Origin: Ceratobasidium sp. AG-K
Taxonomy: Eukaryota > Basidiomycota > Agaricomycetes > Cantharellales > Ceratobasidiaceae
Direction of reading: 5' to 3'
DNA: 64,000 nucleotides
Assembly: GCA_037039685.1 (NCBI GenBank)
Contig: JAWNGF010000006.1
Location: forward strand, 186,001-250,000
The notes beneath the pieces were generated by a model that worked only from the letters and a program-made list of their open reading frames with translations, was not told where the DNA came from and did not search any database. The number at the start of each line of letters is the position of its first letter. The stretch's first letter is position 1. Positions 30,298 through 41,835 of this stretch are shown here, piece after piece. The translations under genes and the position numbers were made by a program.

Positions 30298-33200
30298 CTA
30301 CTTCAGTTTCGAGAACATCTCAATCGACTGTTGCAAGACCGTAATCTCCGCATCCAGTGTCGCGAGCTGTGTAGCGGGCAAAATTAATCTTGAGTCGAGG
30401 GGAGCCAAAAGTAAGCATACCTTTTCGGCGTTGGCTGTTCGTACGTTCTCTGGCAAGTTCTTCTCGTAATCTGGCTGCTCCTGAAGTTTCCTGATCTTGT
30501 CCGCGCTCATTTGCGCTAGGCCAAGCTTCTTTTCGAGTTTAGAAACCTCAGCGTCAAGATCGACCATACCCTGCGTCAACGTAGCTGTATCAGTAACATC
30601 GCTAAGAATGATTGATGATGGTTAGCGAACCTTGACGAGTAAGTGGACGGTTAGTGTGGGGCTGAGAACAACAGATCCGCATCCCTCTGGAACCTTGGAA
30701 GTGACGGTAGCAGCTTTACACCCTTTGATGAGGGAAGAGATCGTAGGGGTCTGGGTAGAAATCATTTCTGCCTCGTCTGTAGATGTCGAAGAAATAAAGA
30801 CTGTAATCGGGTTTTAGCGATAGATCAAACCCCCGGGGTGGTGGCTTACTCTGAATATTAGATTGCACATTATACTGTGCGGCCAAAGAACGGCTCTGCT
30901 TGATCACGGTGAACACCTTGTCAAAGTCCCTCTCTGCGCTCGGGTTGGCAAATGCCGCGTCCTGGCATGGATTACGTCAGCGTTGTATGTACGCGACCGG
31001 ACGAACTACCAACCTGAACTGGATAACTTGAAACCATAATCGACGGGGTCGAGTCCTGCGGCCTACGAGGGAGCCGCTGCCAAAGCTCCTCGGTCACAAA
31101 TGGCATAAACGGATGCAAGAGCCGCAAGCCCATATCCAAACACGTGTAGAGGGTGTTTTGGGCAGACTTGCGAACCTCGGCGGAGGCGCCCTCATCGGTC
31201 ATGGGTTTCATCGCTTCCTATCATATTAATCAGTATGCAATGCTACGAGGCAAGTTAGAGTAGACTTACAATAAAAACATCGCACAGCTCGTACAACCAG
31301 AAGTTATAGACCGCCGTCGTCGCAGCCATGAAATTGCGCTCCTCGAGAGCCTTGTTGGTATCCGTCGCAGCAACGTCAAGTTTGTGCAAAATCCACTTTT
31401 CGACAATCGTCTCGCGTCCAGTTGGCTAAAAGTCGCGCATATATAAGGTAATGCCTAGAGAAGCCAAAGTGACACACCTTGGGGGACACCTCGGGAACGA
31501 ATGAATCATCGAGTTTGAGCATTGCAAATTTAGTCGCGTTCCAAAGCTTGTTGCAGAACTTGCGATATCCCTCTACGCGCAAAATCTCAAGATTGATATC
31601 GCGGCCTTGGCGCTAAAAATTAGCATTTACGCTACGCCCCGGATACGAAACACTTACCTCCCGAAGTATAAGCACACAAAGCGAACCGCAACGCATCAGT
31701 TCCACACTGCGGGATCCCCTTGGGGAAATCCTTCTTCTGGCCAGCCTGGGCCTTGACAATCTCCCGCTCATCAAAGTTGCCCTCTTTGAGTTTCTCTTGG
31801 AGACGTTCGAGAGTGATACCCTCGATCACGTCTACCGGGTCGATGACGTTTCCGAGCGACTTGGACATTTTTCGGCCGTGTGCGTCGCGGACCATGGCGT
31901 GACAAAAGACCTCCTTGAAAGGCATCTTGCCAGTGAGCTTGATGCCAAGGAGTGCCATACGGGCGACCCAGAAGAAGAGGATATCCCAGCCGGTTTCGAG
32001 CATCGTGGTGGGGTAGAAATCTTTGATGTCCGAAGTCTAATCAAAAATCAGGTCATTTGCCGCAACTCGGAGTCAAGGGACTCACCTCTTTGGGCCAGCC
32101 AAGAATCGAAAACGGCCACAATCCAGACGAGAACCAGGTATCGAGCACGTCTTCATCTTGATGTAGGGTAAACTCGGCTCCAGCCGCCAACTTTGCCGCA
32201 CGTTCCGTCACCTCGGCCTCGGTCCGACCAACGACCCACCATTTGCCATCGTTTCGCTAGTATACTATCAGTTACCGATTAAAATAAAGGTAAATTCTAG
32301 ACCGTACGTCTTGCTCCTGGCCCTTGATATCGACAAAGTATGCAGGGCACCGATGTCCCCACCAAAGTTGACGAGAAATACACCAATCTTGAATATTTTC
32401 GAGCCAGCGGTACCATTCGGCCTCGGATTGTTTCGGCGTGATGTTCAACTCTCCAGCACGGGTGCGCTTCCAGCCATGTTAACAACGAACACGGGGTGTC
32501 ATGAAAGTAATTTACCTTGATGGCCTCTTCGGCAAGCGGCTGACAGTTGACCCACCATTGGGGTTTCATGACGGGCTCAATGATGTCGCCAGACTTGCTA
32601 CAAACCCAACGCTCAATTTGTGATATTTTATAAGCATAATCCACAAGGACGCACCTGCAGATGGGAACAGACATGGGGTTGTCCTTTTGCTCAATGTACA
32701 GACCCAGTTCTTTTAGGGCTTCGACGACGGCTCGACGAGCGTGGAACCGTTTCATCCCCTACAAGGCCGATGAGCAAAATCATTTTGGAGATGGTATTCG
32801 ATGCACCTTGAACTTTTCACCCGCGTTGATGTTAAAAGTACCGTCATCGTTGAGGATATTGATAAATTCGAGATCGTGCCTCAGCCCGACTTCGTAATCG
32901 TTCGGGTCATGGGCAGGCGTGATTTTGACTGCTCCGGTTCCGAATTCCATATCTACGATAATCGAGTCGGTCACGATCGGGATGCGACGATTGGGTAGGA
33001 ACGGATGGGTAACGAATTTGCCGTGTAGATGCTGTCCATAATTGATTAAACTTCATTAATTAGTGGGTTGCAAGACATACCTTGTATCTAGGATCGTCTG
33101 GGTGAACCGCGACTGCCGTATCACCGAGCATCGTCTCGGGCCTAGTCGTCGCGACAACAATCTTCTCGTCCGAACCTTCGATCGGATACGCGAAACTAGT

Positions 33201-34408
33201 AATCACGCCAAACTCGAATCGCTCCTTCTCGTCGTATCCGGGAACATTGAGAAGGGTTCGACCGGTAAGCTGCTTTTGATCGACTTCGAGGTTGGAGAGC
33301 GTCGTGTTGAGTTTGACACACCAATTCACGAGGCGGTTCGCGCGGTAAATGATGCCTTCTTCGTGTAACCTGCAAAAGGTTTCGGAGACGGCTTGCGAGA
33401 GGTTCTAGGAATTCCGAAATGAATAGTCTGCGAATATAGAGGATGATCACTCACCTCGTCCATCGTAAATGCGACACGCGACCAATCGTAGCTCCCGCCC
33501 AGTCTCTCCATCTGTTTCGTGATACGTCCCTGGTAGTCGTGTTTCCAATCCCAAACAGTTTCGAGGAACCTTTCTCGTCCTAGGTCGTGCCTCGTCTGAC
33601 CAGTCGCCTTGTACAACCGCTTCTCGACCACGGATTGGGTGGAAATGCCGGCGTGATCATATCCTGGGACGAAGAGGGTGGTGTAGCCCAACATGCGATA
33701 CCTGGAGTCATGGGTAAGATTGAGTCATACTAACCAAAGCTCGTGACTCACCATCGGACGAGCGAGTCTTGGATAGCGACGGTCAATCCGTGGCCGATAT
33801 GAAGACTGCCGGTGACATTGGGTGGTGGGCAAGGAAGGACAAACTGTCCAGCTGCTTTGGGCTTTCCGTCGGGTCCCATTTGGGGTTTGAAGAAGCCCTC
33901 TTTGTTCCACCAATCGTACCACGCAGCCTCGACGGCGATCGGGTTGTATCCGGCCGCCATTGCCTCGGAGAGATCTACGAGCTCGTGAAGGAGACATATT
34001 ATTGAACGCGAGTTGCGACATGCCTTTCTTCTCTCCTGGTGGAGTAGTATTCACAAACGCAGCCTCCTCGGGTTTAGTCTCCTTTGCAGGCTTCTTCTTT
34101 TCGCCAGATGAAGCAGCCGGGGCGGGTGTCTTGGCAGCTTTGGCAGCAAATTTAGCGGCCTTTTCTAACCTCTTTGCTTCCTTCTTTGCTGCGAATACAA
34201 ATATAGCTTTATCGCGACAACCCAGATGACAGCAGCACTAACCGGCCGTCTTGGTCTGCGTCGCACCCTCTCCTTCAACATTTGCAGTAACCTCACTGGG
34301 AGGCGCACCAGATGGGGCAGACATGGTCAATGGTATACGTGTACTAATTCTAGCAAAAGCAGGGAGTGGTCGTCTAGCAAGTCGTCGAGTCACGAGTCTG
34401 GAGAGCAT
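30298..34408 (-). CDS. VAS1: Valyl-tRNA synthetase, cytosolic and probably mitochondrial
   Basis: This class I aminoacyl-tRNA synthetase attaches valine to tRNA-Val. The gene has a dozen or so exons with introns of about 45-60 nt. The HIGH motif (SLHIGHG) is at 33790-33801 (about residue 169), KMSKS (RKMSKSLGN) at 31857-31871, and the C-terminal coiled-coil tRNA arm ([12 protein letters not shown]) is split by an intron at 30367-30420. The ATG at 34408 gives an Arg-rich, acid-free leader ([13 protein letters not shown]) typical of mitochondrial import. An internal ATG at 34322-34324 (MSAPSG) would give the cytosolic form, as known for yeast VAS1. One intron (33975-34023) is GC-AG. It is divergent from the prefoldin gene. 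Confidence 0.95.
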
Positions 34409-34497
34409 CCAGCGAGTCACCGCAACTTTCTTCTCACATAATCAATCTCATCTGTAAATCACACCCTGAGAGTCGAACACGTGACGTGGAGACGACC
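34409..34497. promoter_or_regulatory. Divergent promoter of VAS1 and prefoldin subunit 5
   Basis: The two start codons are only 89 bases apart. The spacer holds CACGTGACGT (from 34478), a palindromic CACGTG E-box fused to a TGACGT CRE-like half site. It is too short for separate promoters, so co-regulation is likely. Confidence 0.6.
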
Positions 34498-35172
34498 ATG
34501 TCCCAGCAACAACAGATCAACGTCGCCGACCTCGAGCTTCCACAACTATCCGAGGTCAAGAAGCAGCTGGATGAGGTGGCGCTTACACGTTTTTTTTTTA
34601 TTGGCTCCACATCTCATCGGTCATTTGGCTAGGAACTTTCCCACTTGACCAACTCGTTTGCCCAACTCAAGTCTGCGCAATCTAAATTCCGAGGATGTCT
34701 GGACAATGTCAGCGAGATTAAACCCGAAAACGCATGTGAGTTACACTTGTACTTATCTTTTTCTGTCTAATTTATCTTCGCCGCTACGTCTAGCCAAAAC
34801 CCTCCTCGTGCCCTTGACCAACTCGCTCTACGTCCCCGGAAAATTATCAGACACGGAAAACGTAATAGTGGACGTTGGGACCGGCTACTACGTCTCAAAG
34901 GCAAGTCCGCAGCGCTCCTTCATTTCTCACTTTTTAATGTTATGATATCTAGACGCGAGCCGAGGCGAACAAGTACTACCAAACCAAGGTCGATTTTATC
35001 ACCACGAACCTCGGCACTCTGCAAACGACGATCGAGACCAAACAGCAAAATATGAATTATCTCATCCAGGTGAGTTCGATTTCATCCTAGGACCCCCTCT
35101 TTTTCTCACTTTTTCGGCAAGGTGATGCAAATGAAGATGCAGGCGTCCCAATCGGCGCAGGCAAGTAGCTAG
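34498..35172 (+). CDS. GIM5: Prefoldin subunit 5 (alpha-type)
   Basis: This is a subunit of the cytosolic prefoldin hexamer that passes nascent actin and tubulin to the CCT chaperonin. There are five exons: 34498-34575, 34633-34735, 34794-34900, 34953-35069 and 35122-35172, giving 151 residues, the usual family length. It shows the prefoldin alpha pattern of two coiled-coil helices ([19 protein letters not shown] at the N-terminus, [10 protein letters not shown] near the C-terminus) around a beta core ([24 protein letters not shown]). The third intron (34901-34952) has a GC donor (GCAAGT). It converges with the F-box gene. Confidence 0.95.
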
Positions 35173-35345
35173 AGCACTTGTCGATGAATATATCGCCTAT
35201 CAACCATGTTATTCTCGTGTGAGCGTGGCGCGGACGCCAATGAAACCCGTCTCCGGCCTTCCTCCCATGTCCAATCCACCGACTCGCATTACTGAAGAAC
35301 ATACTGCATACATTCGACCAGGTACTAAATCCCATCCAAAAAGTC

Positions 35346-37064
35346 TCAAACCCTCTGAATCCACACGTCCCACCCCCTCCATAAATCAGTCGAGGAAACA
35401 TCCCTGATTTTGACCGTGGGGAGCGCTCTGGCAAGCTCGCTCCTAATCTGCCATGATTCTCTGATTTGGTGTGGCTTTCCTTTGCGTTCGACCCGTAAGG
35501 AGCAATCTGCGAATACGATTTCTTTGATCGGGAACGTTTGACATGCTTGACGGATATTGCTTGCTTCAAACGTGCAATCTGCGAGATACAGTGTCCGAAG
35601 TTGGGGTCGATCGACGTCTGGGTGTGTTTCAGGATTGCCATTCATAGAGGGAGATAGGAACACGTCGTCATTTGGCAAGGGACGGTGATCTTGCTGCAGA
35701 TTTGCACGACATAAACACAGAGCTTGAACCCCAGATAAAGGTAGCGAGCTAAGCACCCCTAGAAGCGACTGGCGATGCAGACTTTGAAACTCGATGGCTA
35801 GCTCTACCGCGTTCGAGCGGGCAAAGAAAGCCTTGAACTGAGGGCCAAACGGTCGTCCCAATGGAGAAGCCGTTTGGGAATAACGGACGCAGCGTAAAAG
35901 CTGTAGCTCTTTTGAACCGGGGGATATTAGTCGGAGGAACGCTTCACACTGGCTAGAGTCCAGCGAACGCAAGTTGAGTATCTCCAACTCGGGGAGACTG
36001 ACCGCGTCACTTGACGTATGGGGATCCGCAATTTGAATGCCGAATTGCAATATACGTAGGCGTGGGCTAGACGATAATATTTGGAGAATTTGCGATCGAG
36101 ATATGTGTTGCGTCCCAGCTCTGTCGGTTCGCATGAGGCGTAGCTCCACTAGTCCGGAATATGCTCGACTTGTCCAGTGAAAAAAGCACTGCGAGAGACA
36201 CAGAACTCTGGTGGGTGATAATATCTCCTCAAGTAAGTCATGGGGTAGATCCAGCAGGAGGCTGTCATCTCGAACGGGCTGATCTGCTGCTTCGATAAAG
36301 TAAGAAGTATGGTTACGCATCCAATTATGCCCATGAATCAGGAGATGTTGGAGCCTTCCGGGTGTGCAGCTCGAAATAAAATGACTAGGGACCCTAGAAT
36401 CGACATTGGCCAACGAAGCTTCAATTTCTAAACGGCTGGTTTGCGCTGCAATAGATGCCCATGACCGGTTAAGGTCGTCGACACGGGTGTTGCTAAAGAG
36501 ATAGATGTCTAAATTAATGTGTAGGTGCATGAGACCTGACCGAGCCCTAAAAATCTCAGCGCGGGTAAGGAGTCGTTTAGGATATGTATTAAGGTAAGCT
36601 CTAGAATGGCGTTTTGTATCTTCCAAGTAACGGAGATCAATGCGAGACCAAAGTTTGCAAGAAGTTATCGCGATGCGCCGCCAGAGGGAGCATATGTTAG
36701 TTAAGACTTCCGGATAGCGTACAGAGGGGGTTGTAAGGCTACCTGGCAGCTCGTTGTGATAGGATTGTGTCGCTGTAAGCAGCTCGAAGATGCGAGTCAA
36801 GATATCGAGTGGAAGGGAATTTATAGAAGAGATGGAGGGTATCAAGTTGATAGTTTGGCGAGCGAGTGCTTTAGCATGTTTGATTCTGGCTTCGTACAAG
36901 GAAATCAACTCCAGTTCGGCAGGCATGGTTGTGGGCATCGCGCGAGACAGATTGCTGAGTCGATCCAGAGGGTTGTAAGAGTTCAAAATTGTAGATAGCG
37001 CAACAGAGTAACGTTCCAACGCGGAATCTAGTAGCTTACTCGCGACTTGTAGCTCCGATATCAT
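35346..37064 (-). CDS. F-box domain protein
   Basis: This is a single-exon protein of about 572 residues, read from the ATG at 37064 (the frame is open slightly further upstream without an ATG). An F-box-like segment lies near residues 80-100 (INSLPLDILTRIFELL) and is followed by ICSLWRRIAITSCKLW, the pattern common in large basidiomycete F-box families. The rest is leucine-rich (repeated LRIL, LEIL and LRTLYL stretches), probably a leucine-rich-repeat substrate-binding part. It is probably a substrate adaptor of an SCF ubiquitin ligase; the target is unknown. These families vary strongly between strains. Confidence 0.8.
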   Translation of the reverse strand: MISELQVASKLLDSALERYSVALSTILNSYNPLDRLSNLSRAMPTTMPAELELISLYEARIKHAKALARQTINLIPSISSINSLPLDILTRIFELLTATQSYHNELPGSLTTPSVRYPEVLTNICSLWRRIAITSCKLWSRIDLRYLEDTKRHSRAYLNTYPKRLLTRAEIFRARSGLMHLHINLDIYLFSNTRVDDLNRSWASIAAQTSRLEIEASLANVDSRVPSHFISSCTPGRLQHLLIHGHNWMRNHTSYFIEAADQPVRDDSLLLDLPHDLLEEILSPTRVLCLSQCFFHWTSRAYSGLVELRLMRTDRAGTQHISRSQILQILSSSPRLRILQFGIQIADPHTSSDAVSLPELEILNLRSLDSSQCEAFLRLISPGSKELQLLRCVRYSQTASPLGRPFGPQFKAFFARSNAVELAIEFQSLHRQSLLGVLSSLPLSGVQALCLCRANLQQDHRPLPNDDVFLSPSMNGNPETHPDVDRPQLRTLYLADCTFEASNIRQACQTFPIKEIVFADCSLRVERKGKPHQIRESWQIRSELARALPTVKIRDVSSTDLWRGWDVWIQRV

Positions 37065-38366
37065 ACTGGCCAATTAGTGGGTGATGGTAGTAGCTATGGG
37101 GTGGCAGGCTCAAAACGCGCTGGCCAATTGCCAATCAGTCAGTGGGCTATAAGCGCCAACAAAACTCGAACGCGCTTTGACGTAGCCTTAGGTCATCTAT
37201 ACTGCCCTCTGTTGCAGTCCAGGCGGCGCACACTTCCCAACCTCGGTAAGGCGGAGTAACATGGGTTCTAGCGCGTGTAAATCCAGATGCGAAATATCTG
37301 GCTACGGCGCTCCAGTCCCTTTCCACTGGCATAAATTGAACCCACTGCAATCACTAATAAACTGACGGACAAGTTAAGCTTCCATCCTTCCCCTGGTTGA
37401 AGGCTAAAATCATTCCTCTTGGATTGCATTCACCTCTTTTGTCACTTCTAGCAAGTCTAAGCAAGTGCCTACTAGGGTGGACCGATTTGGAAATTGAAGC
37501 TGTCTGAGGCTATTCCTGAGCGCAAGTTAGTCCTGAATTGTGAACCATCAGGATGTTGTGTACGTTACAAGTCTGACTGCTTTGTGTTCGCAAGAACTCC
37601 TACTTCACCATAGAGCCTTCGCGCATATATCAATCAGCCCTGGAGCCGCAGTAGTGAAGAAAGTAACCTAATAGATTCTTGAAGTTGTACCGGTGAGTCT
37701 GGTGGGGTAGCTCAGTTTCCGGGTATTCGCAGAGTCAAATTTGATGCTGGTGGACACCCTCAAACTTTAAAGTTTGGGCTAACTGTAAATTTACTTGTTC
37801 TAGGCTTGAAGCGCTGGCTTGCTGGGTGGACCTCGTTTGCCCTTATGGGTGGCAAAGTGGTCAAATTGTTGGTACCTGGGATGTAACCTGGTGTATCGCA
37901 ACTCCCATATGCGCTTCCCATTTGGATTTTCCGTTTGGTGTACCCAAGCAATTTGTAGATTCTAGCTTCTGTTAGGCGCTGTGCACTAGCCGTTTGCAGT
38001 GGTGTTGCTACCCAGTGGACACGCGCACAGATACGTATATTGCCTTTCATGTCGAGTTTTTCTTCTCGCCTTCATAGCACCCTCACCTTCGACATCTGGT
38101 CTAGTAGGGAATGAAATGGAATTCAACCTGTACGTAGCAATCCAATTTCATTTGTATGGTCATGATTACGTTCCCAGTTGCCAAATGTGTACATTAGCAT
38201 CAGCTATGTAGTGGATGACCACGATCCCAGTTTTGCATTCACAATGATCAGGTGCTTGTAGTTTATGCATTTACGTCAGAATTTTTATTGAATTTTCCGA
38301 GTCCCATAGCCATTTTGGCTCGCGCACAGCAGACGCCACGTTGGAACTTCCCACTAGTATGGGCCT
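37065..38366. other. Spacer upstream of the F-box gene
   Basis: No gene I can support. An open minus-strand stretch at 37760-38050 lacks recognisable features. Confidence 0.4.
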
Positions 38367-40431
38367 CTAATGCATGAGAACCTCCGGGATACTCCTCCAG
38401 AAGTCTGTTGCATTTCGTCTAATGCTATCGGGCTCGATGTATGCAGTCCCATTTGAGAACCTGAGTTGGATTTGTTCGTTGGTAGTGTATTGGGGCCAGG
38501 CTGGGACGGCTGAATTGACCAACTTGTTTGGGTCTCCGGTAACAATGACTATGCACGCAATCAGTCAACTAGTCATAACCTCTGGATCCGGACCTACATG
38601 AGCTCCAGTATGCGTTCATTAGCTTGGCTTGCTCGGCCACTTCACCAGGCGAAGCAGCTGCGATGGCAGCGCTGACAAATTGCAACTCAGATGCATGAGC
38701 GACACCGAGATTCACATCACTCCCGGCAGTTAAGTGAGCAAAGTGATATTTCCAGACAGGCAGTCCCAGTTCAGCAGCATAGATAGCCGTGGCTTGGACT
38801 TGAGCAATGCTAAGTGGGCTCAATTAGCTCCATTCATAGAGTATATAGCGTTCACCTACTATGCAAAGTCGCCATATGCTGCGGAAAGCCGTGAAAATTG
38901 TGGACTAAAAGGGGAGTTTGCATAGAAGGATCCAGGGACCTCAGGTGCTGGGTACAGGTCGGCAACTGTCTGCAGCTGCGTATCCGAAATCGTCGGTGCC
39001 AGTGTCTTGAAAAATCCCTGAAACTCCAAAGTTGTATTGAAATTTCGGGGAACGTACATCGAACCTTCGTCACTGTAGCACAATTAAGGTCATAACCAGT
39101 AAAAATTCCAGACCAGCTGAACTTACGAGTTGAACCCAGTGAATATTGATACTCGGTTTACCTGCCCAGACTCCCATGACTCGTGAGCTGCCCGGGCAAC
39201 TACTTTGCATTAGCGCATCGAGCTACAATTTGCCTAGGACACATACTGAATTTTTGATCGACGACCGGTTGGAATGGCCAGGCTACGTCGGCGCTATCCA
39301 TGACAATGAGATGTGTCCGTGGGGTTGTACCAAGAGCTTACTTGTACTTGGTAAAGACCGTAACACTGGCGTTCTTGATGCTATCTTGAGAAAGATCTCG
39401 AAGACAGCTGAACGTGGCCGTCTCGTCTTCGCCACAAAAACACCCTGTGAGGTTCAGGAACTCTTCAGTCTGAGTTTGATATAGCGGATAGGTCCTAATA
39501 CAGCGTAATTGGCGTTGTTAACTGGGCGTTCTACCTACATACCAGTCGGGGAATGCCCGAGAGGTAGGTCCTCCCGAGTCCATAATAACTCGCTTAAATG
39601 AAACTGGGCCGTCCACACGCAAAAGATGATACCCAATTGACGTAGCACCAGCGGATTCCCCAAACAAAGTGACCTGACCAAAGTAAGCGATACTGAGCTT
39701 CATGGTCCTCATTTCCTACCTGGTCCGGATCCCCCCCAAAAAGCGTGATATATTTCTGTACCCATTCAATCGCATACGCCTGATCGTAGAGTCCAATATT
39801 CAGAAGGTTTGCACGGTGAGTGAGGTTGGAAGGTAAAAAGCCAAGCGCTCCAATCTGCAAATGAATTGTCAATAGTCAACATAAAGCTTAGGTACGGCAA
39901 AATATACCCGATAATTGATTGAAACACCAATGTACTTAGCAGGTGCATTGGACACCATTGATGCGAGATTAAGTGAACGCCCGCTTCCCCTGTTGAACGC
40001 ACCGCCTGGAACTGCGCATTATTGGTCAGCGTTCCACTCAGCACGCGTTTATTCCACGGGCTCCAGATTACAACCGGAAGCTTCTCTGAGCTATTCGCCC
40101 TGTGAGGGGCAAATACAGCGAGAGATAGGCAATCCTCGTCCATGTTAGCTGCCCCCGCCTGTGGGCATATTGGGCCGTACTCTGTAGAATTGATTGTGAT
40201 ATTCGTGGACAAGGGAGGCTGCGGATAGTTGAAGCGACGTTCTCCTGTCGGTGGTGCGGCATATGGAATCTTCAGGTATGCGGTGAGAGGCGACGGTAGC
40301 GCAATGCCCGAGTCACTCGTATAATTGTCATGTCCAACAACGGTGCCATAAGGTAGTACCACTTGAGCAGCCAGCGTACGGTAGGGAAACAGTATCACTG
40401 GGAGAACAAAGACCAAGGTAGGATGCATCAT
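38367..40431 (-). CDS. Secreted type-B carboxylesterase, copy 1
   Basis: This is an alpha/beta-hydrolase of the carboxylesterase/lipase family. The ATG at 40431 gives a signal peptide (MMHPTLVFVLPVILF...). The gene has about ten exons with introns near 50 nt. It carries the family motif EDCLSLAVFAP, the nucleophile elbow GESAGAT (about 39650) and the catalytic His in GVAHASEL (about 38680). It ends ...IPEVLMH. It is a tandem paralogue of 41836-43888. One oddity: the first intron (40012-40061) has GCCCGT where copy 2 has GTGCGT, and the oxyanion segment after it reads WIPGGAF against WIHGGSF. If that intron is not removed the frame is lost, so this copy may be impaired. Confidence 0.85.
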
Positions 40432-41835
40432 TGACCTTAGCTCAAGCAACCGCAAGGGTGGAAGAACGATATTGCGCTGCCGATGGATTCCCGCTATTAA
40501 ATATGCTTAGGGTGCTTCTACCAATAACCAAGTCCCTAGTAATATGTACTACAAGTCGGACAAGCTCCCAAGAGTTGCAATAAAGCCGGTGCCCAGCCGG
40601 AAACCGACAATGTCTTCTCTACCATCAACGCTATTAAACCCGAACGATAGACTACTGTTTCCCCCCGATTGGCCTGGAAGGGAAAAGTCAATTGTAGATA
40701 GAAGATAGGCGCCCCCGGCTGTGTTATATCGGCCGCGTTTCCAGGGTGGTAGAGGCTGTGTGTTATCGCCTAGGTTAGATTAATTTCCAATAATCGAGCC
40801 TATGGTTCTAGCAGAGTATATTGTATTTGGACTTTGCCATGGGTCTTGTGTACGTGGTCCCATAAATTACCTAATTTGGGTCTGCTGGTTGACTAGAGTA
40901 GAGGTGTGTGCCACGCATGTCACCTTACTCGGGTCGGCCCGGAAATACTGCCTACCGGAATTGTACTTTCGTCAGCAAAACCCAAGAATCTCGTATGGTC
41001 TCGGGATCAATGGGAGGTGCTCGTCGAGCTCGTGGCGGCTCCCAAGCGCTCCTGAGGGCTCGCGTGCAGTCAAGAGCAAAATGCGCGCTTATCTCGCGAG
41101 GGCTCACGAAACATCACGAGCGCTTGGGAGCCAGACGAGCACCTCCCCTGAATCCCGAGACCCCACGAGACGAACGAGATTTTGGGCTTTTTGTAGAGTT
41201 TGTATTTGATTGGGGTTACAACCCTCGAACTTACTCTACCTGACCCTAGACCTTCAAAAACTGTGACTGTGAACCCAGGCAACCGAATTTTAACCGATCC
41301 CAGGTGTTTCAATCTATTGGACTACATAGCCCTAGTAATTGTTTTAGAAGGTGAGTAGTACTTCATCCCGCACCTTGTGGAAGCGCAAAACAGGTTCCCT
41401 GTGCCAGTGACCATGACGAACATGATTAGTGCCTACCCCCAGTCAATCTCGGGTTATCTAATGTGTACTTCGTGCGTCGGCTCCGGTCAACTCACGCACT
41501 CCTCATGCTCGTATAGTCTTGGACACACATACTGTATGTGGAGAATAGCGGCCGACTCGGGCATTCATTCGTTCTCAAAGCGGCCCATGCACCCCAATTC
41601 AAATGGCCACTAGGAACCAGGCATCCTAATCAGCTTTGACCAGCTGATGTCGTCGTAACAAGGGCTGCAACCTCAGGTAGCTAGCTGTAGTTCGAGCTTG
41701 TGCCTGCCCGCCCAATGCAATTTTAGACAAGAACTACTTCTATCCAATTCTGGTCAGTAATTCTACATGAAAATAGTTATCGAGATATACAAGGCTGGGA
41801 GTTTTTTTTAAGTTGCGGCGACTTCCGACGCCGAG
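40432..41835. other. Spacer between the esterases
   Basis: There is no gene I can support in this 1.4-kb stretch. It contains the long hairpin described at 40977-41190. Confidence 0.5.
40977..41190. repeat. Long inverted repeat (foldback element)
   Basis: The arms 40977-41051 and 41118-41190 are reverse complements over about 70 bases with a few mismatches and one 9-base gap. For example, GGGAGGTGCTCGTC in the left arm answers GACGAGCACCTCCC in the right. The 66-base loop contains CTCGCG and CGCGAG. It has no coding capacity. It could be a MITE-like remnant or a source of a hairpin RNA. I could not identify a target site duplication. Confidence 0.75.
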
